From Flavobacteriaceae bacterium (GTDB taxonomy: Bacteria; Bacteroidota; Bacteroidia; Flavobacteriales; Flavobacteriaceae): 64,000 nt of DNA. Location: positions 85,741 through 149,740 of the forward strand of contig DUDG01000012.1 in assembly GCA_012959395.1 (NCBI GenBank). The letters are read 5' to 3'. The notes below the pieces were generated by a model, which was given only the letters and a program-made list of their open reading frames with translations, had not been told where the DNA came from and did no database searches. Positions 45,071 to 52,973 of the stretch are shown one piece after another. Position 1 is the stretch's first letter; each line of letters starts with the position of its first letter. Position numbers and translations under genes: made by a program.

Positions 45071-46420
45071 TTATAAAAATAAACTTTCTACTTTTTTTAA
45101 TCCATCCGGAGTTGAACAAACTAAAACTCTATCACCTAGATTAATTTCAAAATTACCTAAAGCAATTATTCCTTTTCCTCCTCTTATTACACCACCAATA
45201 ATAGCATTTAAAGGAAAGTTTAAATCCACGATTTTCTCGTTTAACACTTTAGAATGTTCTTTTACTATAAACTCAACAATTTCAGCATTCATATCAATTA
45301 GCTTAGCCAATTCAACAATATTCCCCTTTCTAACAAATTTAAAAACATCATTTGCAGCTAACAATTTCTTGTTAATCAAAGTATCTATGCCTATTGACTG
45401 GGAAAGATTAAAATAATCCATATTCTCAACAAGAGCTATTGTCTTTTTAATTTTCTTAGATTTCGCCATTAAACATGACATAATATTTGTTTCAGAATTT
45501 CCCGTAGCTGCAATAAAAGCATCCATATTTTCTAAATTCTCTTCTTCTAAAAGATCCACATTTCTACCATCTACATTCAATATCATAACATCAGGTAATA
45601 GTTCCGCTAAACCAATAGCTTTCTCCTTATTTATTTCAATAAGTTTTACATTTAAACCCTCATTACTAAGATCTCTTGCTAACTTAACGCTAACTCTTCC
45701 CGCTCCTAAAATCATTATGTTTTCAATCTTTTGCTTTACTGAACCTATTAAATTATATAACTCCTTTAATCCTTTTCGATTAGTAATAAAGTAAACTTGA
45801 TCACATTCGAGAAAAATAGTGTTTCCTCTAGGGATAATTGTAGTTTCACTATCCTTTCTTTTTAAAGCAATAGGCATAAAATGAACCCCTGGAAAAACAG
45901 CTGCAGCTTCCATAACTGATTTACCAATAAAAGGAGCATTTTTTCCTAACTTAACTCCCATCATTTTTAAAATTCCATGCTCAAAATCGTGACTAGTGGA
46001 AAATGCAGATTCATTAATTAAAAGTTTGATTTCCTCAGCAGCTAAATTTTCAGGAGAGATTAATTCATCTATTCCGATAGAATCAAAATCTATTCCTATA
46101 GGATTTTCTAAAAATTCTGCATTAGAAATTCTAGCTATAGTTCTTTTTGCTCCCAACTGCTTAGCTAAGAAACAAGTAGTGAAATTAGTAGTTTCAGATG
46201 TAGTAAGTGAAACTACTAAATCGGATTTCTCAACATTCGCTTCTTTTAAAACTGAAATTGATGCAGAATTTCCTTCAATAGTTTTAATATCAAGCTGATT
46301 TTCAGCAATATTAAGAATAGATTGATTATTATCAATTAAGGTAATATCCTGTGACTCAAATGAGAGTAACTTAGCCAAATGGAATCCAACTTCACCAGCA
46401 CCTGCTATTATGATTTTCAT
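45071..46420 (-). CDS. trkA: Trk system K+ transport regulatory protein TrkA
   Basis: This is the cytoplasmic NAD(H)-binding gating ring of the Trk channel. The duplicated RCK architecture is clear: Rossmann domains starting KIIIAGAGEVGFHLAKLL (1-18) and NIMILGAGRVSVKLARDL (about 230), each followed by a TrkA-C domain. The start at 46420 is chosen because it puts the GAGEVG loop at the N-terminus; the upstream in-frame codons overlap a -7 promoter box. It has 449 residues. Confidence 0.95.
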   Translation of the reverse strand: MKIIIAGAGEVGFHLAKLLSFESQDITLIDNNQSILNIAENQLDIKTIEGNSASISVLKEANVEKSDLVVSLTTSETTNFTTCFLAKQLGAKRTIARISNAEFLENPIGIDFDSIGIDELISPENLAAEEIKLLINESAFSTSHDFEHGILKMMGVKLGKNAPFIGKSVMEAAAVFPGVHFMPIALKRKDSETTIIPRGNTIFLECDQVYFITNRKGLKELYNLIGSVKQKIENIMILGAGRVSVKLARDLSNEGLNVKLIEINKEKAIGLAELLPDVMILNVDGRNVDLLEEENLENMDAFIAATGNSETNIMSCLMAKSKKIKKTIALVENMDYFNLSQSIGIDTLINKKLLAANDVFKFVRKGNIVELAKLIDMNAEIVEFIVKEHSKVLNEKIVDLNFPLNAIIGGVIRGGKGIIALGNFEINLGDRVLVCSTPDGLKKVESLFL

Positions 46421-46443
46421 AAATATAGCATTGAATAAGACCA

Positions 46444-46451
46444 CAAATATA
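46444..46451 (-). promoter_or_regulatory. -7 box of trkA-trkH
   Basis: TATATTTG on the minus strand is an exact consensus match, 23 bases before the trkA ATG at 46420. No clear -33 box is visible. Confidence 0.45.
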
Positions 46452-46494
46452 CTTGATTTTAAAAAATGAATAATAATTTTTTAAAAAATTAAAA

Positions 46495-46525
46495 TTTTTA
46501 TACCCATTTATGTTTCATAAATTTG
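46495..46525 (+). promoter_or_regulatory. Promoter of porT
   Basis: TTT (46495-46497), 20 bases and TAAATTTG (46518-46525) match the Bacteroidota promoter. The start of transcription would fall near 46531, only about five bases ahead of the porT ATG, so the mRNA would be nearly leaderless. Confidence 0.5.
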
Positions 46526-46535
46526 ACAACTCATT

Positions 46536-47240
46536 ATGATAAAACTACCTTCTATTTTACTGTTTTTAATGTTTTTTATTGCTGGGTTTTGTCAAAAAAA
46601 CAATACCAAAATTGAAAATCTTCAAAATTTTGATAAACAAAAATTACATTTTGGTTATTTTATTGGTTTTAATCAGTATAATTACAAACTTGATTATAAA
46701 ATAAATCCCAATTATGCTACTTGGATTGAAGAAAGCATAGGGATTAATATTGGTCTAATTGGAGACCTAAGAATTAATGAATATATCAACCTTAGATTTG
46801 AACCAGGACTACACACTAACAAGTTAAATTTAAGATTTAATGAAAGATCTAAATTTACTCAAAACAGTGATACAATTCGATCAGTAAAATCCTCTTATAT
46901 ACATATGCCTCTTCTGATAAAATTAAGCACAAAAAGATTGGATAATTTCAGGCCATACTTAATTGGTGGAGTTTCAACTTCATTTAATTTATCTAGTAAC
47001 CAAAATAGTCCTGAAGACAACAAAAACAATGTCTTTAGATTAAAAGCTAACAACTTATATTATGAGTTAGGATTTGGTATTGATTTTTATTTACAATATT
47101 TTAAATTTTCTCCATCAATAAGAGGGGTTTTTTCCTTAAAAGATGAGCTTGTGCCTGATGACGATGTGGCTAGCCCATGGACTGGAAATATAGAAAATCT
47201 ATCAACAAGAGGGGTTTTTATAAATTTGACTTTTCATTAA
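46536..47240 (+). CDS. porT: Type IX secretion system outer membrane barrel protein PorT
   Basis: PorT (SprT) is an outer membrane beta-barrel needed for T9SS assembly. It has a signal peptide (1-19, ending AGFCQ). The body has alternating strands with the PorT-like block KLHFGYFIGFNQYNYKL, SIGINIGLIGDLRINEYINLRFEPGL, SSYIHMPLLIKLSTKRLDNFRPYLIGGVS and YYELGFGIDFYLQYFKFSPSIRGVFSL, and ends FINLTFH. It has 234 residues. Neighbouring a TrmH-type methyltransferase and an Omp85 gene matches flavobacterial porT loci, although ubiE, often upstream, is absent here. Confidence 0.85.
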   Translation: MIKLPSILLFLMFFIAGFCQKNNTKIENLQNFDKQKLHFGYFIGFNQYNYKLDYKINPNYATWIEESIGINIGLIGDLRINEYINLRFEPGLHTNKLNLRFNERSKFTQNSDTIRSVKSSYIHMPLLIKLSTKRLDNFRPYLIGGVSTSFNLSSNQNSPEDNKNNVFRLKANNLYYELGFGIDFYLQYFKFSPSIRGVFSLKDELVPDDDVASPWTGNIENLSTRGVFINLTFH

Positions 47241-47974
47241 TCAGAAAAAATTTTTCGTTTAATTTCCCCTAAAAATATTCCAACAGATATTGACAAATTT
47301 AAACTATCTGGGAAATCATTAATTCCTGATCTAGGAATTGTTAAATTATAATCTAATACATCACACAATTTATCAGAAACCCCATTAGCCTCATTTCCAA
47401 AAATCAAAATTCCTTTATCAAATTGTAGATCTGTTTTATATATAGATTTTCCATTTAATGTTGCTCCTATTAAATCTAGTTTAGTATTTTTTAAATACGA
47501 GTTTAAATCAACATAATTAACATTCATTCTAGAGAGTGAACCCATCGCAGATTGAATTACTTTTGGATTAAAACAATCTACTGAATCATTTGAACAAATG
47601 ACATCTTTTATTCCAAACCACTCACATGTTCTAATTATAGTTCCTAAATTTCCAGGATCTCTTATTGATTCTAAAGCAATTATCAAATTATTATGATCTA
47701 CAGGATTTTTATTTGGAATTTCAAAAATTGCTAAATGATCATCTGGATTATTAAAAAAACTTATTTTTTTTAATTCATTGTAATCGACTTCAATTTGATT
47801 TGTAACAAAATCAAAAGCAGAACAATCAATGGAAAATAATTTAACCAATTTAAATTGAGAAATTAAAAATTCTGAAATAGATTTTATTCCCTCAACAACA
47901 AAAGCACTATTTAGATCTCTAAACTTCTTATGCTTTAGACTACTTATCAATTTTATATCCTTTTTGCTAACCAT
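47237..47974 (-). CDS. TrmH/SpoU family RNA 2'-O-methyltransferase
   Basis: This is a SPOUT-class methyltransferase, probably modifying rRNA or tRNA ribose. The start at 47974 (MVSKKDIKLISSLKHKKFRD) is typical and avoids overlap with the divergent gene. The N-terminal substrate-binding domain (1-95) contains FVVEGIKSISEFL. The trefoil-knot signatures are ALESIRDPGNLGTIIRTCEWFGI, FNPKVIQSAMGSLSRM, IFGNEANGVSD and IPRSGINDFPDSLNLSISVGIFL. It has 245 residues. Its exact target nucleotide is unknown. Confidence 0.9.
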   Translation of the reverse strand: MVSKKDIKLISSLKHKKFRDLNSAFVVEGIKSISEFLISQFKLVKLFSIDCSAFDFVTNQIEVDYNELKKISFFNNPDDHLAIFEIPNKNPVDHNNLIIALESIRDPGNLGTIIRTCEWFGIKDVICSNDSVDCFNPKVIQSAMGSLSRMNVNYVDLNSYLKNTKLDLIGATLNGKSIYKTDLQFDKGILIFGNEANGVSDKLCDVLDYNLTIPRSGINDFPDSLNLSISVGIFLGEIKRKIFSD

Positions 47975-47993
47975 ATTTAAAGATGTATTTTTG
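47964..47993 (+). promoter_or_regulatory. Promoter of tamL
   Basis: TTG (47964-47966), 19 bases and TATTTTTG (47986-47993) form a near-ideal Bacteroidota promoter. It lies inside the start of the divergent methyltransferase gene. The expected transcript start near 48000 supports the GTG start at 48010 and a leader of about ten bases. Confidence 0.55.
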
Positions 47994-48009
47994 ACAATAA
48001 TATTATTCT

Positions 48010-50535
48010 GTGGATCATATTTTAACAAAAATACTATTATTTATATTCCTAAGCCCATTATTTATTGGGTGTAGTATTTCTAAAAATATTGAAAAAGGGA
48101 AACTTATATTAAGATCAAATGAAATATTAGTTAATGGAAATAAAATCCCTAAAGACTCTTTAAAACCGTTACTAACACAAAATAAAAATAATTACTTTAT
48201 AGGTTTTCCATTCTCGGCCTATTTAAATGAATCTTCAAAAGAAAATACCGATTCTATTTTTAACTCATGGATGGATAGATCTGATGATAGAAAGACTAAA
48301 CTAATTAGCCTCTTTTCGAAGAAACAACTTAAACAAATAAAAAAATATCTCAAAGATTATAATAATTGGAAAATTAGGAATGGCGAAAAATTAGAGTTAA
48401 TTGATTCTGTCAAAACCGAAATATCAATTGAAAATCTAAAATCTTTTTACAAAAATAATGGTTATTTTAAATCCAAAATTGATTCCAAAATAATAATTGA
48501 TCAGAGAAATAATAATTATGGAAAAGTAGTTTATAATATTAATTTAGGAAATCAATATTATTTAGACTCTATAAAATCAAATATTGAATCTAAAGTTTTA
48601 GACTCAATATATAATCAAAATAAAGATGATTCGTTTTTAATAAAGAATAAACCATTTAATACTATAGATTTTGAATCTGAAAGAAACAGGTTAGACAAAT
48701 TGTTTAGAAATTCTGGTATTTATAATTTTCAAATTAATTCTATCACATTTGAATTAAAAATGGATACTACAGCTATTGATTTAAACATTCCTGTTGTAGT
48801 TAATATTATAGATAATAAATTGAAAAATGATTTATCTGATAATAACAATAGATACAGGCTTCATTACATTAAAAGAATAAATCTATTTACTAATGATATT
48901 AATAAATTAACAGATGAAGATTTAAATAATTTTATCAATTATGAAGGAATAAATATTTTTTCAAGTGGAGATCTTAGGTATAGGCCTGAAAATTTAACTA
49001 AATTAATTTCAATTAAAAAAAATAGTCTTTACAGCGATTTAACAAGATCGAAAACAATTACCCAACTAAATAACTTTGAAAATTTCCAATATCCATCTAT
49101 AAGTTATAATTACATTGAAAACTCTAATAATGAACTTGAAGTTAATGTTCTTTTAATTCCAAAAAAGAAATTCTCACTTGGTTTTGGAATTGATTTAAAA
49201 CATTCAAATATTGAGGATATAGGAGTAGCTTTTCAAAGTTCTTTAACAAGTAGAAATATTTTTAAAGGTTCCGAAAGATTAGAGTTTACAAGCAGAGGAA
49301 CAATTGGAAAATCTGCAAATACTATTATTTCAGAATTTGGATTAGACATAAGGCTCAGATTTCCTAGATTTTTTAGTCCATTTAAATTTAAAAAACTAAA
49401 AGATCTTGAAAATAAACCTACTACTTACATAGGAATTGGAACATCAAAACAAACTAATATTGGATTAGATAGACAAAATTTTAAGTTTGATGTAAATTAT
49501 GATTGGACTAATAAAAAAAAAAATAAGATTAATATTGGTGTTTTAAATATCGAATTAGTTAATAATAAAAATAGCATCAATTATTTTAATATTTATTCTA
49601 ATTCTTACAGTACGATTAATTCAATTGCTAAAACAAACAATGCTAATAGTTCATATTTCAATTCATCAAATAAATTAATAATTCCAAATGGAATTGATTC
49701 ATTTATAAATGAAGTAATATCCAAAAGTTTTCCTATTAGTAATGATGATTATAATAGTGTAACTTATATTAATGATCGGAGAAATAGGTTAACCTCAAAC
49801 AATCTAATCATAGGATCAAATTTCTCTATAACAAACAATAACAAAAGAAATATATATGATAAAAACTTTTCTCAATTTATTTTTAAAACAGAACTAGCGG
49901 GAAGTCTTACAGATTTTTTAGCTAATCAATTCAATGCTAAGCTAGATGAATTTGGAAACAATAAAATTTTAGGTTTAGCTTATTCTCAATATTTTAAAAC
50001 TGAATTTAATTATATAAAATATTGGTATATAAATTCAAATTCATCTATTGCTTTTAGAAGTTATTTTGGAATTGCTGTACCATTTGGAAACTCAAACAGC
50101 ATTCCATTCTCAAAATCATTTTTTTCTGGAGGTTCGAATGACAACAGAGCTTGGGAAGTATATAGATTAGGACCTGGAAGCAGTGGTGCACTAAGTGAAT
50201 TTAATGAAGCAAATATGAAAATAGCAATGAATATTGAATATAGATTTAATATAATTGGAAAATTAGATGGCGCTTTATTCACTGATTTTGGAAATATTTG
50301 GAATGTATTTGATAACACTAATGATCCTAAAAGAACTTTTGATGGATTGAGTGATCTAAATGAAATAGCTATTGGAAGTGGTTTTGGAATGAGATATAAT
50401 TTAGGCTTTTTTGTTTTAAGATTAGATATGGGATTAAAAACTTACAATCCAGTACTAGAAACAAAAGACAGATGGTTAACAGATTTTAATTTTAAAAAAG
50501 CCGTCTTTAACATTGGTTTAAATTATCCTTTTTAG
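48010..50535 (+). CDS. tamL: TamA-like outer membrane lipoprotein TamL (Omp85 family)
   Basis: This is an Omp85 outer membrane insertion factor with POTRA domains followed by a 16-strand barrel. A lipobox (LFIGC, Cys21) makes it a lipoprotein, the property separating Bacteroidota TamL from BamA. POTRA-like segments span about 30-360 (SIENLKSFYKNNGYFKSKID, LYSDLTRSKTITQLNNFENF). The barrel follows, with FSLGFGIDLKHSNI, GRIxG-like KSFFSGGSNDNRAWEVYRLGPG (about 695-716), GALFTDFGNIWNV and a terminal FNIGLNYPF. It has 841 residues. The start codon is GTG. The partner tamB is not in the window. Confidence 0.85.
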   Translation: MDHILTKILLFIFLSPLFIGCSISKNIEKGKLILRSNEILVNGNKIPKDSLKPLLTQNKNNYFIGFPFSAYLNESSKENTDSIFNSWMDRSDDRKTKLISLFSKKQLKQIKKYLKDYNNWKIRNGEKLELIDSVKTEISIENLKSFYKNNGYFKSKIDSKIIIDQRNNNYGKVVYNINLGNQYYLDSIKSNIESKVLDSIYNQNKDDSFLIKNKPFNTIDFESERNRLDKLFRNSGIYNFQINSITFELKMDTTAIDLNIPVVVNIIDNKLKNDLSDNNNRYRLHYIKRINLFTNDINKLTDEDLNNFINYEGINIFSSGDLRYRPENLTKLISIKKNSLYSDLTRSKTITQLNNFENFQYPSISYNYIENSNNELEVNVLLIPKKKFSLGFGIDLKHSNIEDIGVAFQSSLTSRNIFKGSERLEFTSRGTIGKSANTIISEFGLDIRLRFPRFFSPFKFKKLKDLENKPTTYIGIGTSKQTNIGLDRQNFKFDVNYDWTNKKKNKINIGVLNIELVNNKNSINYFNIYSNSYSTINSIAKTNNANSSYFNSSNKLIIPNGIDSFINEVISKSFPISNDDYNSVTYINDRRNRLTSNNLIIGSNFSITNNNKRNIYDKNFSQFIFKTELAGSLTDFLANQFNAKLDEFGNNKILGLAYSQYFKTEFNYIKYWYINSNSSIAFRSYFGIAVPFGNSNSIPFSKSFFSGGSNDNRAWEVYRLGPGSSGALSEFNEANMKIAMNIEYRFNIIGKLDGALFTDFGNIWNVFDNTNDPKRTFDGLSDLNEIAIGSGFGMRYNLGFFVLRLDMGLKTYNPVLETKDRWLTDFNFKKAVFNIGLNYPF

Positions 50536-50582
50536 AATCAACAATTCTTTTTAATTTAGCAATCCAATTAAAAAAAAACTTG

Positions 50583-51653
50583 ATGAATAATGAAATTAAA
50601 GATGGTGTAGCAACTGGTGATGAAGTTCAAAAAATTTTCAATTTAGCAAAAGAAAAAAAATTCGCCCTTCCTGCAGTAAATGTCATAGGATCAAATACAA
50701 TTAATGGCGTATTAGAAACCGCTTCAAAATTAAATGCTCCAGTAATTATTCAATTTTCAAATGGTGGAGCAGTTTTTAATGCAGGTAAAGGATTGTCAAA
50801 TAAAAATCAAAATGCTGCAATAAAAGGAGCAATAGCTGGAGCAAGACATGTTCATGAACTTTCAAAAGCTTACAATGTTCCTGTTATTCTTCATACTGAT
50901 CATGCTGCAAAAAAACTTTTGCCTTGGATTGATGGTTTATTGGATGCTAGTGAAAAACATTTTGATCTAACAGGTAAATCACTTTTTAGCTCACATATGA
51001 TTGATTTATCAGAAGAACCTATTGAAGAAAATATATCAATATGTAAAGATTATTTACAAAGGATGAGTAAAATTGGAATGACACTAGAAATAGAACTTGG
51101 AATAACAGGAGGTGAAGAAGATGGAGTTGATAATTCAGATGTTGATGATTCTAAATTATATACTCAGCCCGAAGAAGTTGCGTATGCCTACGAAGAGTTA
51201 TTAAAAGTTAGTGATAAATTTACTATAGCAGCAGCATTTGGAAATGTTCATGGAGTTTACAAACCTGGTAATGTTAAATTAACTCCTAAGATTTTAAAAA
51301 ATTCTCAAGAGTATATTTCAAAAAAATATAACGTAAGTAATAACACCATTAACTTTGTTTTCCATGGAGGATCTGGTTCATCTGTTGAAGAAATAAGGGA
51401 AGCAATTGAATATGGTGCTATTAAAATGAATATTGATACTGATATGCAATATGCATTTATGTCTGGAGTTAGAGATTACTTTAAATGTAATGAAGATTAT
51501 TTAAAGAGTCAAATAGGAAATCCAGAAGGATCAGATTTGCCAAATAAAAAATATTATGATCCTAGAGTATGGCTAAGAAATGCCGAAGAAAGTTTTATTT
51601 CAAGATTAACTCAAGCTTTTCATGATCTAAACAATGTAAATACGCTTAACTAA
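50583..51653 (+). CDS. fbaA: Class II fructose-bisphosphate aldolase
   Basis: This zinc enzyme cleaves fructose-1,6-bisphosphate into two triose phosphates in glycolysis. Visible motifs are FALPAVNVIGSNTINGVLETA, the zinc-ligand region VPVILHTDHAAKKLLPW, a second metal segment in MTLEIELGITGGEEDGVD, FGNVHGVYKPGNVKL, and the substrate loop VFHGGSGSS with KMNIDTDMQ. It has 356 residues, as in the class IIA group. The ATG at 50583 is preferred over the in-frame TTG directly before it. Confidence 0.96.
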   Translation: MNNEIKDGVATGDEVQKIFNLAKEKKFALPAVNVIGSNTINGVLETASKLNAPVIIQFSNGGAVFNAGKGLSNKNQNAAIKGAIAGARHVHELSKAYNVPVILHTDHAAKKLLPWIDGLLDASEKHFDLTGKSLFSSHMIDLSEEPIEENISICKDYLQRMSKIGMTLEIELGITGGEEDGVDNSDVDDSKLYTQPEEVAYAYEELLKVSDKFTIAAAFGNVHGVYKPGNVKLTPKILKNSQEYISKKYNVSNNTINFVFHGGSGSSVEEIREAIEYGAIKMNIDTDMQYAFMSGVRDYFKCNEDYLKSQIGNPEGSDLPNKKYYDPRVWLRNAEESFISRLTQAFHDLNNVNTLN

Positions 51654-51665
51654 TTTTCGGTTTCT

Positions 51666-51673
51666 TATATTTG
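51666..51673 (+). promoter_or_regulatory. -7 box of accD
   Basis: TATATTTG matches TAnnTTTG exactly, 18 bases before the accD ATG, implying a leader of about 12 bases. The -33 element is unclear. Confidence 0.45.
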
Positions 51674-51690
51674 AATAAATATCCTTATTT

Positions 51691-52554
51691 ATGGCTTGGT
51701 TTAAAAGAAAATCTAAAGGAATTCAGACTAATACTAGTGAGAAAAAAGACACTCCTCAAGGGCTTTGGCATAAAACTCCCACAGGAAAAATCATAGATAA
51801 AGAAGAATTAGAAAAAAATTTCTTTGTATCTCCAGAAGATGGCTTTCACATAAGAATTGGAAGCAAAGAATACTTTGATATTTTATTTGATAATAAATTC
51901 AAAGAAATTGACGCAAATTTATATTCAAAAGATCCATTAAAATTTAGCGATAGTAAGTCTTATAAAGACAGAACCAAGGAAGCAGTAAAAAAAACAGGTC
52001 TTAAAGATGCTATAAGAGTAGCGATAGGTAAATCTCAAGGATTGGATGTGGTTATTGCCTGTATGGATTTTAAATATATAGGTGGTTCTATGGGTTCAGT
52101 AGTTGGAGAAAAAATAAGTAGAGGCATAGATCTCGCTATTTCAAAAAAAGTTCCCTTAATTATAATTTCTAAATCTGGGGGCGCTAGAATGATGGAAGGT
52201 GCTATTTCATTAATGCAGATGGCTAAAACATCAGCTAAACTCGCTCAACTATCAAATCATAAATTACCCTATGTTTCATTATGTACTGATCCTACAACTG
52301 GAGGCACCACTGCTTCTTTTGCTATGCTTGGAGATATAAATATTTCTGAACCAGGCGCCTTAGTTTGTTTTGCTGGTCCAAGAGTTGTTAAGGATACAAC
52401 AGGAAAAGATCTTCCAGAAGGATTTCAAAGATCAGAATTTCTTCATGAACATGGATTTCTTGATTTTATAACTTCTAGAATCGAATTAAAAGAAAAACTA
52501 AATCTTTACTTTGATTTAGTTCTGAACAGGCCCGTTAGATCAATAAATAAATAG
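51691..52554 (+). CDS. accD: Acetyl-CoA carboxylase carboxyltransferase subunit beta
   Basis: AccD forms the carboxyltransferase half of acetyl-CoA carboxylase with AccA, making malonyl-CoA. The crotonase-type core is clear: [77 protein letters not shown] and the [17 protein letters not shown] end. The N-terminal zinc ribbon of other AccD proteins has lost all four cysteines: the two knuckles read KTPTGK and VSPEDGFH. It has 287 residues. Confidence 0.95.
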   Translation: MAWFKRKSKGIQTNTSEKKDTPQGLWHKTPTGKIIDKEELEKNFFVSPEDGFHIRIGSKEYFDILFDNKFKEIDANLYSKDPLKFSDSKSYKDRTKEAVKKTGLKDAIRVAIGKSQGLDVVIACMDFKYIGGSMGSVVGEKISRGIDLAISKKVPLIIISKSGGARMMEGAISLMQMAKTSAKLAQLSNHKLPYVSLCTDPTTGGTTASFAMLGDINISEPGALVCFAGPRVVKDTTGKDLPEGFQRSEFLHEHGFLDFITSRIELKEKLNLYFDLVLNRPVRSINK

Positions 52555-52586
52555 TTGCGAGTTAATAAAATTTAATCTTATATTTG
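52555..52586 (+). promoter_or_regulatory. Promoter of rpsO
   Basis: TTG (52555-52557), 21 bases and TATATTTG (52579-52586) form one of the best promoter matches in the window. The transcript would begin near 52592, exactly at the first arm of the leader inverted repeat. Confidence 0.6.
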
Positions 52587-52591
52587 CCGCT

Positions 52592-52639
52592 CCAATAAAT
52601 TAATATTGGTTACATAATAATTATTTACAATAATATTGG
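52592..52639 (+). promoter_or_regulatory. Leader of rpsO with alternative hairpins
   Basis: CCAATA (52592-52597) can pair with TATTGG at 52604-52609 (six pairs, six-base loop). It can also pair with a second identical TATTGG at 52634-52639, one base before the ATG. The second copy is part of an exact repeat of TAATATTGG at 52601-52609 and 52631-52639, thirty bases apart. The two structures are mutually exclusive, and one would bury the start codon. No Shine-Dalgarno sequence is seen. Autoregulation by S15 is an inference from other bacteria. Confidence 0.45.
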
Positions 52640-52640
52640 C

Positions 52641-52910
52641 ATGTATTTAACAAAAGAAAACAAAAAAGAAATTTTCAAGGAACACGGAAAATCTGATACA
52701 GACACGGGTTCATCAGAAGGACAAATTGCTTTGTTCACTGCAAGAATCAATCATTTAACCGAGCATCTCAAAAAAAATCGTAAAGATTTTAATACAGAAA
52801 GGTCATTAGTGATGATGGTTGGTAAAAGAAAAAGCTTATTAAGCTATCTTAAGAATAAAGACATTAATCGTTACAGGGAGATTATTAAAAAGCTTAATCT
52901 ACGTAAATAG
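52641..52910 (+). CDS. rpsO: 30S ribosomal protein S15
   Basis: S15 is a primary 16S rRNA-binding protein of the small-subunit platform. The sequence shows the signature DTGSSEGQIALFTARINHLTEHLKKNRKDFNTERSLVMMVGKRKSLLSYLKNKDINRYREII across residues 20-84, with the conserved GSSEGQIA, HLK-HRKD-like and RR/KRK-LL-YL elements. It has 89 residues. It is followed by pnp, the conserved bacterial order. Confidence 0.97.
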   Translation: MYLTKENKKEIFKEHGKSDTDTGSSEGQIALFTARINHLTEHLKKNRKDFNTERSLVMMVGKRKSLLSYLKNKDINRYREIIKKLNLRK

Positions 52911-52973
52911 ATGTTTTTATCATAATTTTTCATTGGTATTCTACTTAAGACACAACACAACTTAATTAATTTA

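Noticed and set aside
48010..50535. BamA rather than TamL
   Set aside because: The lipobox cysteine after the signal peptide and the position next to porT favour the TamA-like lipoprotein; BamA lacks a lipid anchor.
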